This document shows, one piece after another, positions 39,139-50,800 of a stretch of 64,000 nucleotides of DNA. The notes beneath the pieces are model-generated. The model searched no databases, was not told the origin of the DNA, and saw only the letters and a list, made by a program, of their open reading frames with translations. Both the position numbers and the translations under genes were made by a program. The DNA lies in NCBI GenBank assembly GCA_949152475.1, contig OX424561.1, positions 1,860,001 to 1,924,000 on the forward strand, given 5' to 3'. Origin of the DNA: Terebella lapidaria (Eukaryota > Annelida > Polychaeta > Terebellida > Terebellidae). Each line of letters opens with the position of its first letter. The first letter of the stretch is position 1.

Positions 39139-39363
39139 ATTTGACTCAAGAAGTCGTTTACATCTTTTGCTTGGCTCTTCAATAAGCAGAATTAGCTAGC
39201 CAGGGTAGTGAGCCCAGTCAATGTCCCGCAGATGTTTTGATTGCATACATTTGACCTGTCAGATTAAGCAGATACATGTAATGTCGCACTGGAACGCATA
39301 TAGCTCATGCATAATGGTGTTTGTCAATTTATATCCAAGCCAAAAAGTATGCTGGATTCTCGA

Positions 39364-40335
39364 GATTCAGTCTGTGTACGGAAGCATAGAAGGGCCACCT
39401 ATGAAAATTTATTTTCTTGATTTCCCGACTTAGTAACTCAAACTATCTCGATATTATCGATTCAAAACTGACGATAGGCACAGGATTGAATTTATTTTGA
39501 ATTTATTATTTTAATTCCCGACATAGTAACTCTATATCCACTCAGTATCGCGATAGTATCGAATTATTAACGCAATAATATGGACTTGATATATCAGGAG
39601 TGGTACATGTATGTATAATGTACGTGGGTCACCAATAATTACTGTTATTAATTATTATTGACGTACCACGTGTGAACATTGAAATAAATGGTATCTAAAT
39701 CAAAAACTTTGCCCTCTGATGTAAATATCAAATTAGAGTTCTATCAATAGTATTTTGACCGTACATTATATATAACCAGTAATGCTTATTTTTTAATTTT
39801 CTCGTATGTATATGCAGATGCGGAGTAAACATCATGTGGTGTGATTTAAGTCAATTACTAAGTCGATATTATCGAGTTACTAAGTCGATATCATCCAGTT
39901 ACTAAGTCGATATAATTGAGATACTAAGTCGATTTTATCGAGATACTAATTTGATATTATTGAGATACTAGTTGGGAATGAAGAAAGTCCATTCCTGTGC
40001 CTAATATACTGTAAACTTATGAAATTTCGCGAGTTTCACGTTTGAAAAAAAAAACGCGAAAACAAATACACGCCAATATACTGTTATTCAATCAGGGGGC
40101 CGACCATTCACAACAGTCACGAACTTAAATCTACGCGAACATGTTGAAATGTTGAAAACGCGAACATTGATATCAAGTCGATAATATTGATATATCATAG
40201 AAATATATATTTCTATGGATATATTAAGTCAATATTATCAAGTTATAAAGTCGATATTATCGTGTTATCAAGTCGGGAATTTAAGAAAATGAAGTTTCAC
40301 AAGTCTCTCCAACGCTTCCGTACTCTGTGAATCTG
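39364..40335. mobile_element. TIR element with internal TAAGTCGATATT repeats
   Basis: Inverted ends share GTACGGAAGC, then TTTTCTT..TTCCCGACTT and TAAC. Inside, a roughly 22-bp unit AGTTACTAAGTCGATATTAT repeats about five times (39850-39980). Related GATAATAACTCGAATT words recur at 55310-55740, where a GGAAGCATATTGCTTCC hairpin also appears, so a diverged relative lies there. Confidence 0.65.
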
Positions 40336-40737
40336 TGACAATCCTAATACGTGGAAGCAGAAACCCATGACCACACATTCACAAAGATTAACTTCACAGT
40401 CTGGAAAATCAAATACTTCTGTCACTTTTTAGAACGTTATGATATCATGTAGTTATCATAATGTATACGTAGCTACACCACCACTGTGTGATTGCTGCGA
40501 TTTTAATCACTTCGTTTGCGCACTGATTGCAATCGAATTTTAGGAACGAACATATTAATCGATATATTTATGTAACACTGTAATTATCACTGTATTTATT
40601 GTACTGTTGCTGTAAATAACTACGCAGTTATTGTGGTTTCAACAAGACCTACATATGGGGAACAATGTGAAACCCAGACTAGGCAAAGTAAGCATGATAC
40701 TGGTCATTACATATTTTGTCGTAGTTTAGATTAGCAC

Positions 40738-41602
40738 ATTTAAAGTCCAACTTAAGTCTGGATACTTATTTTTGACAGATGATAGAGTGAATCTCATGAA
40801 TCATTATAGTTTTTACAGCATAATAATATCTCGATTATTTATAAAGATATGACAATTATTAGTGGAAATTTTGGGCAAACTTTTTTGTACCTAATTAAAT
40901 ATTATAATGAGTATTCATGACGTCACACGGGTAAAACAAGTTAATCAAGATAATAAAACGTCTATTTTCAAACACATAGGATGATAATATGAGCTTTATT
41001 TGCCATATACTTTATTTGGCATGAGATATAATCAGTATTCAGTTTCCAGGATTGTTTGCCAAGGTAGCTATTCTTGAGATATGACCCATAGCAACCATGG
41101 TTGCTAGGGGCCCAACGCCCTGAATATTGAATTAGTTACCATAAAACCGGTGAAAATGTGGACAAGAGCCTTTTCGGAAATCCATTGAATAATTTTAAAC
41201 GTCATTTTGCATACCTAGTCCTGAGTTAAGCCCCCTAGCAACCACGTTGCTATGGGCCGTATGTTAAGTACGGTTGGCATGGTGACCAGGAATATCTTAT
41301 GGGTGTGGTATATTTTCTATCATCATGTTTATATTCACATTATTTAGCAATACTATGCACGGATCATTCAGAAAAGGGCTTTAAAAGTAGGTAATTAAAG
41401 TAACTTACTCGTGTGACGTCACAAATACTCATTATAATAGCTAATGAGCTTCATAATTCAAGCACAAATGTTCTAAAAACTTGACACAAAATTGGTAATA
41501 TCTCGAGAACGGCTGAAGATATTAAGGTTCTGTAAAAGCCAGCATATTACCTTTTGTATTTTCTATCGCACAAAACATGATAACGGGAGTTAGACTTTAA
41601 AT
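40738..41602. mobile_element. TIR element with mirrored CRE motifs
   Basis: Left end ATTTAAAGTCCAACTTAAG and right end GTTAGACTTTAAAT are inverted. Further in, TATAATGAGTATT followed by TGACGTCACACG (40918-40925) is mirrored at 41414-41421. The middle carries a second pair built on CATAGCAACC / GGTTGCTA. No coding potential. Confidence 0.68.
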
Positions 41603-41860
41603 ATTGCTACAATTATGGAGTTTGTGTATCCATATGTATGTTCAAGTTTTTCCACATGGGTGTTTATAAACTTCTCAAAGAGGTAGTATTTGGAATTTGT
41701 CATGGTTCGACTATAAAGACCGTTATACCATGTAGATTGATGCCGTTATTATTAACAAGATCTTTTGGTGTTGCCAGGTTTCTTTTCAATAGAGCCCAAT
41801 TATTTTTCCATGGATACTTTAAAGATCAAGTGAACAAATTCATTGTAATTTTTTCCAAGT

Positions 41861-41866
41861 TTTATT
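41861..41866 (-). terminator. Candidate polyadenylation signal of the ZFP36-like gene
   Basis: AATAAA on the minus strand about 950 bp after the ZFP36-like stop. The intervening AT-rich stretch contains several ATTTA pentamers on the minus strand, as expected for AU-rich elements through which this family often limits its own mRNA. I saw no full UUAUUUAUU nonamer. Confidence 0.4.
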
Positions 41867-42817
41867 TCTTGAAAATGCATTCATTGGAATAAAATATATT
41901 TAAAACTTGTAAAACACTAGTTATACATGCAATCAGTGCTTAAATAAAATACAATAAACAATGAATTTGAACAGGACATAATGAGCCACTGCAGTAGATA
42001 TGTCAGCTGGGTACAGCAATATCAGCAATATAATACTTCATCGTAAGGTCAAAACCTTCACAACACAACACATAAATATAAGTAAAATTCTCTTATATTT
42101 GTAAAATATTTCTTAGATAGCTCATCAATATTCAAACACACACTCACACATAATATGCCCACCATCTTTAATTGAATCATAATTTCTTGTTAAATGTTAA
42201 TAGAACAAAATACACACAAAAATGCATATATATATATATATATATCTTTAAATAATATTTGTGCTATGAACATACAATAATATAAAATATTACACACTTC
42301 TCTTGCGCCGCAAACCACACAGAGATTCACAAATTGCTGACGTCATGGTAATGTTAATTTAACGTTAAGTTACAGATAAGCATTACATAAATAGCAGTAG
42401 TGGCAGACTGTACAAAATACACTGTTAAGATTTCAGTCTATCATCCATCCAGTAATTGCAGAATGGCAATGCATTACCTACAAACTATGTACAGCTAAAA
42501 ACAACAGCACACTAAAACATAAAACAGTCACATTGTGACAAAATACTTCACCAAATATATCCTGTGGTAAAAGATAACACATTAACATAACAAAGATGAG
42601 AATATGACACGAACAAAATGACAAGATGAAACTGTTCAACACAATTTGCATAGTCGCAAATATAAAACAATAAATGCATAATTGGCACTGGCAAAGTTAT
42701 CCCATTCATCCAGAGTGACACGCACACACCATATAATAAATGCTGCTGCAGGCTTCAATCGTTAAGTTTTTGGAATCACAGTTTTTATGTACACAATTGG
42801 TCGAGCGTTGAGATCAC

Positions 42818-44538
42818 TCATTCCTTAGACAGCTGACTGAAGATCGGCAGGCGCAGGTTACGACTGATGTCCATGGGTGACTCGCAGATCTCGGTGTCGC
42901 TGTCGGCTTGAGCAGACTGAGCAGTGTACGGCATGTAGAAGTCACTCATACAGCCGGGGTTGTAGCCAGGGACGGCTGCCTGTAGTCCAGCAGCCAAGCT
43001 ATGTACGGGGTCCACCGCCGCGCTGCCGAAGTTCACCGGGCTTGGGATGGCGCTGGAGAAAGATGATGGAGTCGGGAGGTCCTTGAAGTCAAACACCGAG
43101 GACATGACGGCCGGGGCGGTGGCAGGGGCAAAGCCAGGAGGTGGTTGGACGAATGGGGAGCAGGGCTCAGAGGGCGGCAGTGGCAGGGACTGAACCCGGT
43201 CCTCCCCCAGGAATGATGTGGGGCTGGGGGCGGGGCTGCTGTGCAAGCTGCTTGGGGGTGTATCACCCACGGAGCCCAGACAATTGCCCTCAGGGAGTGA
43301 GCCTACTGCAGGGTTGAAGCTGCGGCTGTTACGTCGCTGGGCTCCGATCGGGAGGCTGGAGTGACGCTGGACGCTGCGGCCGAGAGGTTTGGCAGGCTTT
43401 GTCTGCAGCTCTTCCTCATCATGGATAAAGTGACAGCGTGTTCCGTACGGGCAGAGTCCCCTTGTGTGATAGGTACGGCACATCTCCGTTTTGTATCTTG
43501 GGTGGCGGTTCACGTTTCTCAGCTCGTTCCTGCCATGGGCAAACTGGCACTTGGCCCCGTACTTGCAGAATCCTGTCTCCTGGTACTGTCGGCAGAGCTC
43601 GGTCTTGTAGCGGTCCGAGTTCATGCCGTTGATCCCAATGATGCCGTCTGCGGGCAGACTCATGCTGCGGTCGTAATTGTATGCAGGGCCGGAGAGTTCA
43701 CTGGACGTGTCGGAGCCGGAGTCTGACTGGACGCGGTGACGATCGGCGGCTAGAGCACGCACGACGCTGTCTACGGTCACTTGGTCTAGCTGTGGTGCTG
43801 AGCTGATCGGAGGCTGCTCGCTGACACTGTCTTGTCCATTACGACCTATGATTGGGACGCCCTTGTGCGGCTTTTGTGCTGGAGTGTCGAGTTCTAAAGT
43901 GGACACGGCCCAACTAGCCACCGACTGGTTCTTCAACAGCTCGTGCAAAAGTTTCTGCAAAACAGGACAAAACAGGATGTTACACTCATGTCAACGATGA
44001 ATCAGAGTCACACGACAAAATCTAGGTCATCATTCTCAAATGCGATGTTAGTAAACTGCTGCAGTATACATGGCATATTAACATGACTTGTTATTTTGAC
44101 TTTCTGAACCATGATATTTTCCAGAAAATGTATCAATATATTTACAGTGAATCAGTACTGTAATTATATTGATTTAGTTGAGCCATTAGGCCTAGTTGGA
44201 TTCCAAGAATCCAGTATGTCAACACCCCGTGTTGGAGCTTGGGTGGTTATATGCCTGGGACTTGGTAATTGATGGTTATACTAGATCACGAAGATGACGC
44301 CTCGAAATTAACGTTTCAATGCCACTTTTGACTTTTAATGTCGAAAACCAAATTTGAACATTGAGAACTTGCTCTTACATGGCCGCCAGCCAGTGTTTCC
44401 TTTCCAGTTTTTCTGGTGTTACTGCCCACAAACCGGTCGTCACTCAGTATTTGTGGCCCGAAATAAAACTCAACTAACCTTGCACAGCCCATTGTCAGCC
44501 TCCAACTGCTGCTCCAGAGTATTGCTCATGGTCGACAT
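42818..44538 (-). CDS. ZFP36L: Tristetraprolin/ZFP36-family mRNA-decay protein (tandem CCCH zinc fingers)
   Basis: Two exons, 44538-44479 (20 codons) and 43954-42818; 398 aa. Two CCCH fingers with exact Cx8Cx5Cx3H spacing occupy about residues 141-160 and 179-198, each led by a YKTE motif ([14 protein letters not shown]), with the 18-residue linker of the family. The C-terminus RLPIFSQLS (388-396) matches the CNOT1-binding motif. RSMSLP (116-121) is a mode-1 14-3-3 site pattern and RHSSLP follows the fingers, as in vertebrate members phosphorylated by MK2. The family binds UUAUUUAU elements in 3' UTRs and recruits CCR4-NOT to deadenylate the mRNA. The single intron after a short first exon is the usual family gene structure. 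Whether it is nearer ZFP36, L1 or L2 is not meaningful in an invertebrate. Confidence 0.97.
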
Positions 44539-44700
44539 TTTCTGGGATTAGGTGTGTACAAATGAACTCCAAGCGAATGTAAAGTTGCTCCCAAATTGCT
44601 GGTATATAGCCGAGTTATATCCAAGTTTTTCCAAGTTGTGTCTCGATCAGCTGTTTAGCTCAGCTCGAGTTGTTGTGGTTTGACGACTCGCGGGCCGCTG

Positions 44701-44708
44701 TATTTATA
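44701..44708 (-). promoter_or_regulatory. TATA box of the ZFP36-like gene
   Basis: TATAAATA on the minus strand, 163 bp upstream of the ATG, which would place the start near 44672 and leave a 5' UTR of about 135 nt. A TATA box suits a rapidly inducible immediate-early-type gene. Confidence 0.7.
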
Positions 44709-44771
44709 CAATCTCGGGCACACGTGCTTGTGATTAGGCCCCGCCTACTCTGTTGTTATTGATATGAGCGA

Positions 44772-44817
44772 CCAATCAGCGGCGAGTACGCGGTGACCTG
44801 CCAGCACGGTGACGTCA
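44772..44817 (-). promoter_or_regulatory. CCAAT and CRE elements upstream of the ZFP36-like gene
   Basis: CCAAT at 44772-44776 and a perfect palindromic CRE TGACGTCA at 44810-44817 lie about 65 and 105 bp upstream of the TATA box. CREB/ATF control of this gene is inference from position and motif. Confidence 0.6.
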
Positions 44818-44879
44818 CACGACTGATCTGTAGGGCAGTGACAACTAACGACTAAAAAGTTGGCATCGATTGCGTGGGC

Positions 44880-47800
44880 TGCGGACATTGCACGCACGCC
44901 CAGTTATAATTAACGGTTTGGAAATTACCTCGGTAATATACCCAAGTTATCTAACCCAAGAGTTACTAACCCCAAATCTGTATCCCTGGTCCTAAACCTT
45001 TCTCGTCGTGGGGCTCAGAAACCCTGTCTGGTTTTGTCAAATGCGTGGTTCAGACTCGTTCTTTCCAAACTCCCATCCAGAGTTGAACACGGAAAATACT
45101 GTCAGTGATTGTGCAACACAACATGCGCAATGCGTGGTGGCATTGACAAATTCCAGATGTGCGCCTAAAAATTGTATGATTTCTACAAAGTTGACATTTT
45201 GGCTGTGATTCACGCATCAACCCCAAGTCCACACTTGTATCAGCTTTGAATAGATCCCGGCATGATCTATACTATTCGATAGACTAACTAGGTATTTGAC
45301 TCAGGCTGAAAACCTGACTTTTTAAGAGTCATAATAGGCAAACCATATGTGTAAGGAAACCATGAAGACTAAATTGCGTTTTCTGCTTTCCTGAAAGTGC
45401 TATGACTGCATTGCATCAGCATAGGCCTACATAAATTGTATACGTCTTCTGTCAGCATCTGAATGATCTTCAATATAAAAACCTGGAACATTTATCAAAG
45501 ATACACTATTTAGTGATAGTCAAAGTTGATAAACGATTTGATCGAACTGAACATCTATATTTACATTTTTAAAATCATAATTTAGTAGCCTTACTTGGAG
45601 TTGTTCAAAGATGTTGTTATATAAAGATGTTCTGTTTAACTGTGTCATTTGTCATTAAGACGTGAATGTACCGTTAATTTTACCATATTATTTTAAAAGT
45701 AGAACAATTCTATTGAATCGAACCGTTCTTTTTCATCCATGCATTGAGACAATTGAGGTGTATTTTAATACCAGACAGACTTTGTGACGTTTAATTGTAT
45801 AGATGGTAACCCCCCGAGGGCTCCGACAAAGCCCCCGAACCCCGTCCCAGGGGTGGCACATCATGGGTCCTCACACCTCCATTGTGGGGTCCCAGAACAG
45901 CCGTTACCGCGGGACAATCGCTCGATTACCGGCCACTCTCGAGGGTTTGGGAAGCTTGTGATTTATTGTCGAGATAACATATGGACAGGGGTGCAGACTG
46001 TGGCGCTTCCTGCAGAGTGGGACCCCTATCTATTGACAAGTCCCCCGCGATAATCATCAGTTCCTCTGGGAAAGGCTTCAAAGGCGGAGGCCCGTGGTGG
46101 AACCTTTGATGTACGTGAGCCCTGCCTCACCGTCTTTTGAACGTTTAGCGAACATTAGCGCAGTTCACAACTTCAACAACCCATAGAAGAATCTAATCAA
46201 TACTGGGGCCATCACAGCTGTGTATTGGAATTTCGCACGCTTCGTTTTATGATATCCAATAACACAGATATTACACAAGAATGCTCATTATGTCTTCTAT
46301 ACAACGGTATCATATATAGGGCCTACGGTCGTATTTTTAAAGCAATACATCTGGGCAAGTCAATAATTTAATAACAGATCCGCATTCTAAAGACATGGAA
46401 GTCCCTATTAATGTACTGTCACAAGTTTATTGGAGATGCAGTCTTAATACATTATTAGAAAATTAATGGACTGGAATATTTTTTACAACATATGATTTTA
46501 CACTGTTCACTCTGTGGGTCAAAACTTCAATCACAGAATAAATTGCTAATAAATTAATAACATTACCGACCAAATAACAGTTAGGGATAAAACACACATA
46601 TATGTGAACTGCTAAATTATTTAGAAATAACACAGGCCGTATGTATGATGAATGCGGGACACTGGTCACCAAAGGAAATCAAGGGCTTTGATTTGACCTT
46701 GTTTTGATTACGGTTAAAGTTATCGTAGAGACGATGTTTTTACTGTGAGCTTTGCTGAAAGTCCAAAACAAACCCGCAGAAAAGACACGTTTAATTAATC
46801 AAACATTGATACAATATTCGCTTTGTAGCCATTGAAAAGCTTTAACATGGAAAATGTCGTATTCATTACTAAATGTTATTTTGATTAGAGACCTACTTGT
46901 ATATTATTACCTAACGGACCCTTTCATAACACAGGAACCAGAAAGATGTATAATGCAGATACGCTATATTATATGTGTATTAATTAAAATTCGAAAATTT
47001 AACGTAAAATAAATAATAGGCAGTAATTGCTGGGTTTGTGCCTAATTAAAGATGTCGCCTTCTAATGAAGCACAATGCCTAGAACCATGTCATTTACACA
47101 ATGCCGAGTAAATGAACATCGCCACTGAGTGAATACCTATGAACTGTGTAGTGTCACTGACGCACGGGAGCTGACCTGAACTGAGGTCAGCGCCTCGGTC
47201 AGTTCTCGATTCGGTAGCCTAGAATTAGGTATGACCTATACAGAATACACTGCTCTTTGATACATGTATGTGACATTTAATGAAGTAAGTTATCGGCTAA
47301 CTATAGCGCGGACAGGCAACTGACCGGTGTAAAATACCAGGTTCATGTATTCGGTAACAATCTGTAACAGTGTATTACAGAATGAGGTCGGTGGCGCGCT
47401 AACTGGGAGATTACAACACGCTTAGCTCCAGGTTAGCAGACATTGAATACTGCTGCCAGTGTCACTAACCACTCCAGCTACATGACTTTGGGTGCAATAA
47501 CCAGCACCTCGATACTCTATGTCATAAATATAATATACAGATCACGGGCTGAATACTTATACATCACAGTATCGAATCTTCATACTTTTCTAAAGTGGTC
47601 AATTTAATATTTTCAGATAAACAAACACAGTCATATCCATACACAATTCAAGTCTCAAAATATACAGCATTTTTTATTATAACAAAATAATTTAGATTTT
47701 TATGAGCGACAGGTTTCGAAGAAAGAATGCTGATCGAAGCAGACTCAAACAGTGATCACTGTCTGTGTCAGTATCGGAAGCTATTGACATACACGTGGGC

Positions 47801-50800
47801 TTGGGCATTGTCGCCTGATGAAATAAGCAAGTATGACTTCAAATTGATTGAATGAATGCATGTTTTTTGGGGTTTTTTTTGGTATTTCACCAAGTAAAAC
47901 CAAATACGAGTCACCACACGCCTCTGATTCATAATTCAATCAAACAAATATAATTCAGTTACTGTCTTTTCATCTGCAACTGATTATGTAGTCCAATGAT
48001 CTGAAAACCAGTTTTACTGCATTTCAAAGGCAGAGTAGCCCACATGTACATGTAATTTGCGGTGAAGCTATAGCCTTCACGTAGCCTAGATCTACGTCTA
48101 CGAAACTGACCGCCAGACATAAATAACGTCAGAAAAACGTCACATTTTCCCGCCTTCTGACACTGCGCGGTCAATATACATTGCGGGGATACGGGGCAGC
48201 GCCAGATATGAACGCCACAATGGAACTTGTAAGGTTGTGATCATTTTTCATATATCAGTATTCATCATATTGAAGTTTGTATACGAAATATATGCAATGG
48301 ACTGGAATATGGGCCTAGGTCTAGGTAAGACTACCATTCAGGCCTATAGCAGAAATACAAAAGACCTGCCTATGCTGATTGGGTAGGGTCCGGCGTGTTT
48401 GTCTGAATGCGAGTTTCCATGTTGCCATGTTTTTTTCAGGTTTCATGGGGTTTTTTTAAGGATCGGTATCCAGATAATATCGAATCCTGGAAATTAAAGT
48501 ATGTAAGGTTTAATATCTACCATAAATTAGACTAACCTAATGAAACATTTACAATTTTCTTACTCGCAATATAATTCGAACCATGCAGCCTAATGAATAC
48601 GTATGAAAATGCATATAATTGAATGAATGACCTGTTAATTAGGCAGACTACAGTAGGTCAGACAAACGGGCCTCGTTAATTTAGTTTACACAAAGCAATG
48701 CATGTGCGCATCAGCCCTTGACTGACAGGAAAGATTAACTCAGTTTTTACCTGACAATTGCACTTGGATCTGACAAAATTGTATAATGACAGTAAAATAC
48801 ACTGAATAATGATGGGAAGGAAGCCTCTTGTTTTACTAAATAAGATGACAAAAGAAATCAAATTAGAAGAAAAGCCATCGCGTGACAGCCAGATAGTTAC
48901 GTATTCACAAAATTGATGGATGTTGCCACTTTTCATTGAGTGGTTCAGGCAAAGTAAATCGTCCATTGTACACTGGTATTAGTATTCAAATGTGTAACAT
49001 GTGTCAACACACTGACATAACTTTTTGTCTTTACCTCATGAAAATGTTTTAAACGAAGTGAGGGAAGGTGCCAGACATAAAATATTTGTATACCCGAGTA
49101 CAGGAAATGGACAGAAATATAATGTTCAAACAATAGCACAGAAAAAAGCTACATTGTGTATGTACCTGAATGCTGACAAACTATCGGTTAGAAAAACCTT
49201 CCTGTGTGGGCCTGGACAATTGGCTTGGATGCCAGTGATACATTCACTCGTGTAGATATTGGTGATTAGCTTTACACTGTAACCATTGACTCACATCTCT
49301 AGCGTGGTTTTATATCGGCGATTAGATCTCGGCGCCCGTTCTTGCCACTGAGTATATCTATCTATGTTAATGTGACTCGACTTTCCAAAAAAATATGTAT
49401 TTGCTTCAAAATTTACTCCATAATACATTCATACAAAAAATCCAATTATCCTACGAATTCGTCTAAAAAATTTTGCTGTAGATAGCAGCCTCTGTATTAT
49501 ACCCAGCGAGAAAGTATTTTCCTTGATTTTTGTTCTAGCAGAATCTCTTTAACCGTACAACATGGGAAAATCGCGTGGGAAGTTATTGAAACCATCTGAC
49601 AATTCCAATGAATATACTATCAAAAATACATCGGATGACTTCCTCATATTAATGTACTCTCTCTACAATTGAACCGACCAGTTACCGTTTACACTATCAT
49701 CTAGAGGACTATAAACCGAGCCATTGTCAATACGATACGATCAATTAGTAAGTTTGCATGTGAATCTCCCCATCAGTTACAGTGTAGTGACGTCAGCACT
49801 GTGCAGACTCACGTCTAATTAGTGGGTGTGAGCACACTCATTCGACCACATTTTATATTAACTCCAGGATCAGAACTGATGTTCTGGTCTGGATATGTTT
49901 TATATGCATGTATAATAATTGAAAAAGCCCAACACGAATTCGAAATTGCTAGCTTTATCTTTTGGCAAACTTTATCGATCTTCCACGCGATAAACAAATA
50001 GAATGCTAGTACAAATACTGCACTGGAAATCATGAACTAAACTAAATGTTGTTTACTCTTCGGTCATCACCTAAATATGAGAAACACTTTTGTTGTTGTT
50101 TGTTTTTTTTGTTTTTTTCAATATATGTAAGAGTATGTAGGCTGACCAATCCCCTTATAATCGACTAAATGACACCTGCGTCAATGATGCGCCATCTCAT
50201 TCTATACTCTGTACTAAGGCCCATTAAATACTGTTCACTAGTCCAGAAATTATTCTTCCAATTTTCCCCGATGTTCGAGAAATAAATATTGATTGAAATG
50301 TACTCGATTTAATTAGACCAGCTTACTTAGATCATTAACTAGGTGATACGTGTAACTCTGTATAATGAGCACTGTCACTGGGCTTAAAGACGGATATATA
50401 CACATACATTTAGGACAGTTGTTAACTAATATAATTTGAACATGTTGTCATTAGAAATGTACGTATATAAATATGAAGTTATAATGGCATCTTGTGGTCC
50501 ATATCAGAAGTCATAAGAGAGACTCTTTATGTATTTCTGGCCACATCAAATCAAAGTTTGTATGACATTTTTATACATACAGAGACCCATAAACTTATCG
50601 GTTTCTGACATGTACCAAGATTGAGATGCTATACACAAGGGTGAATCCAATCTTCCGGTTTATGTTATGCCTTACATGTAAATGTAAATGTAGTCTATTC
50701 ATACAATACGCCAAATATCACCGAATTTACCAACATACGATTATTGTCATGAATTTCAGTTAGGAATTCCGGTGAGATTTATTCCTCGGGTATCTGATAT

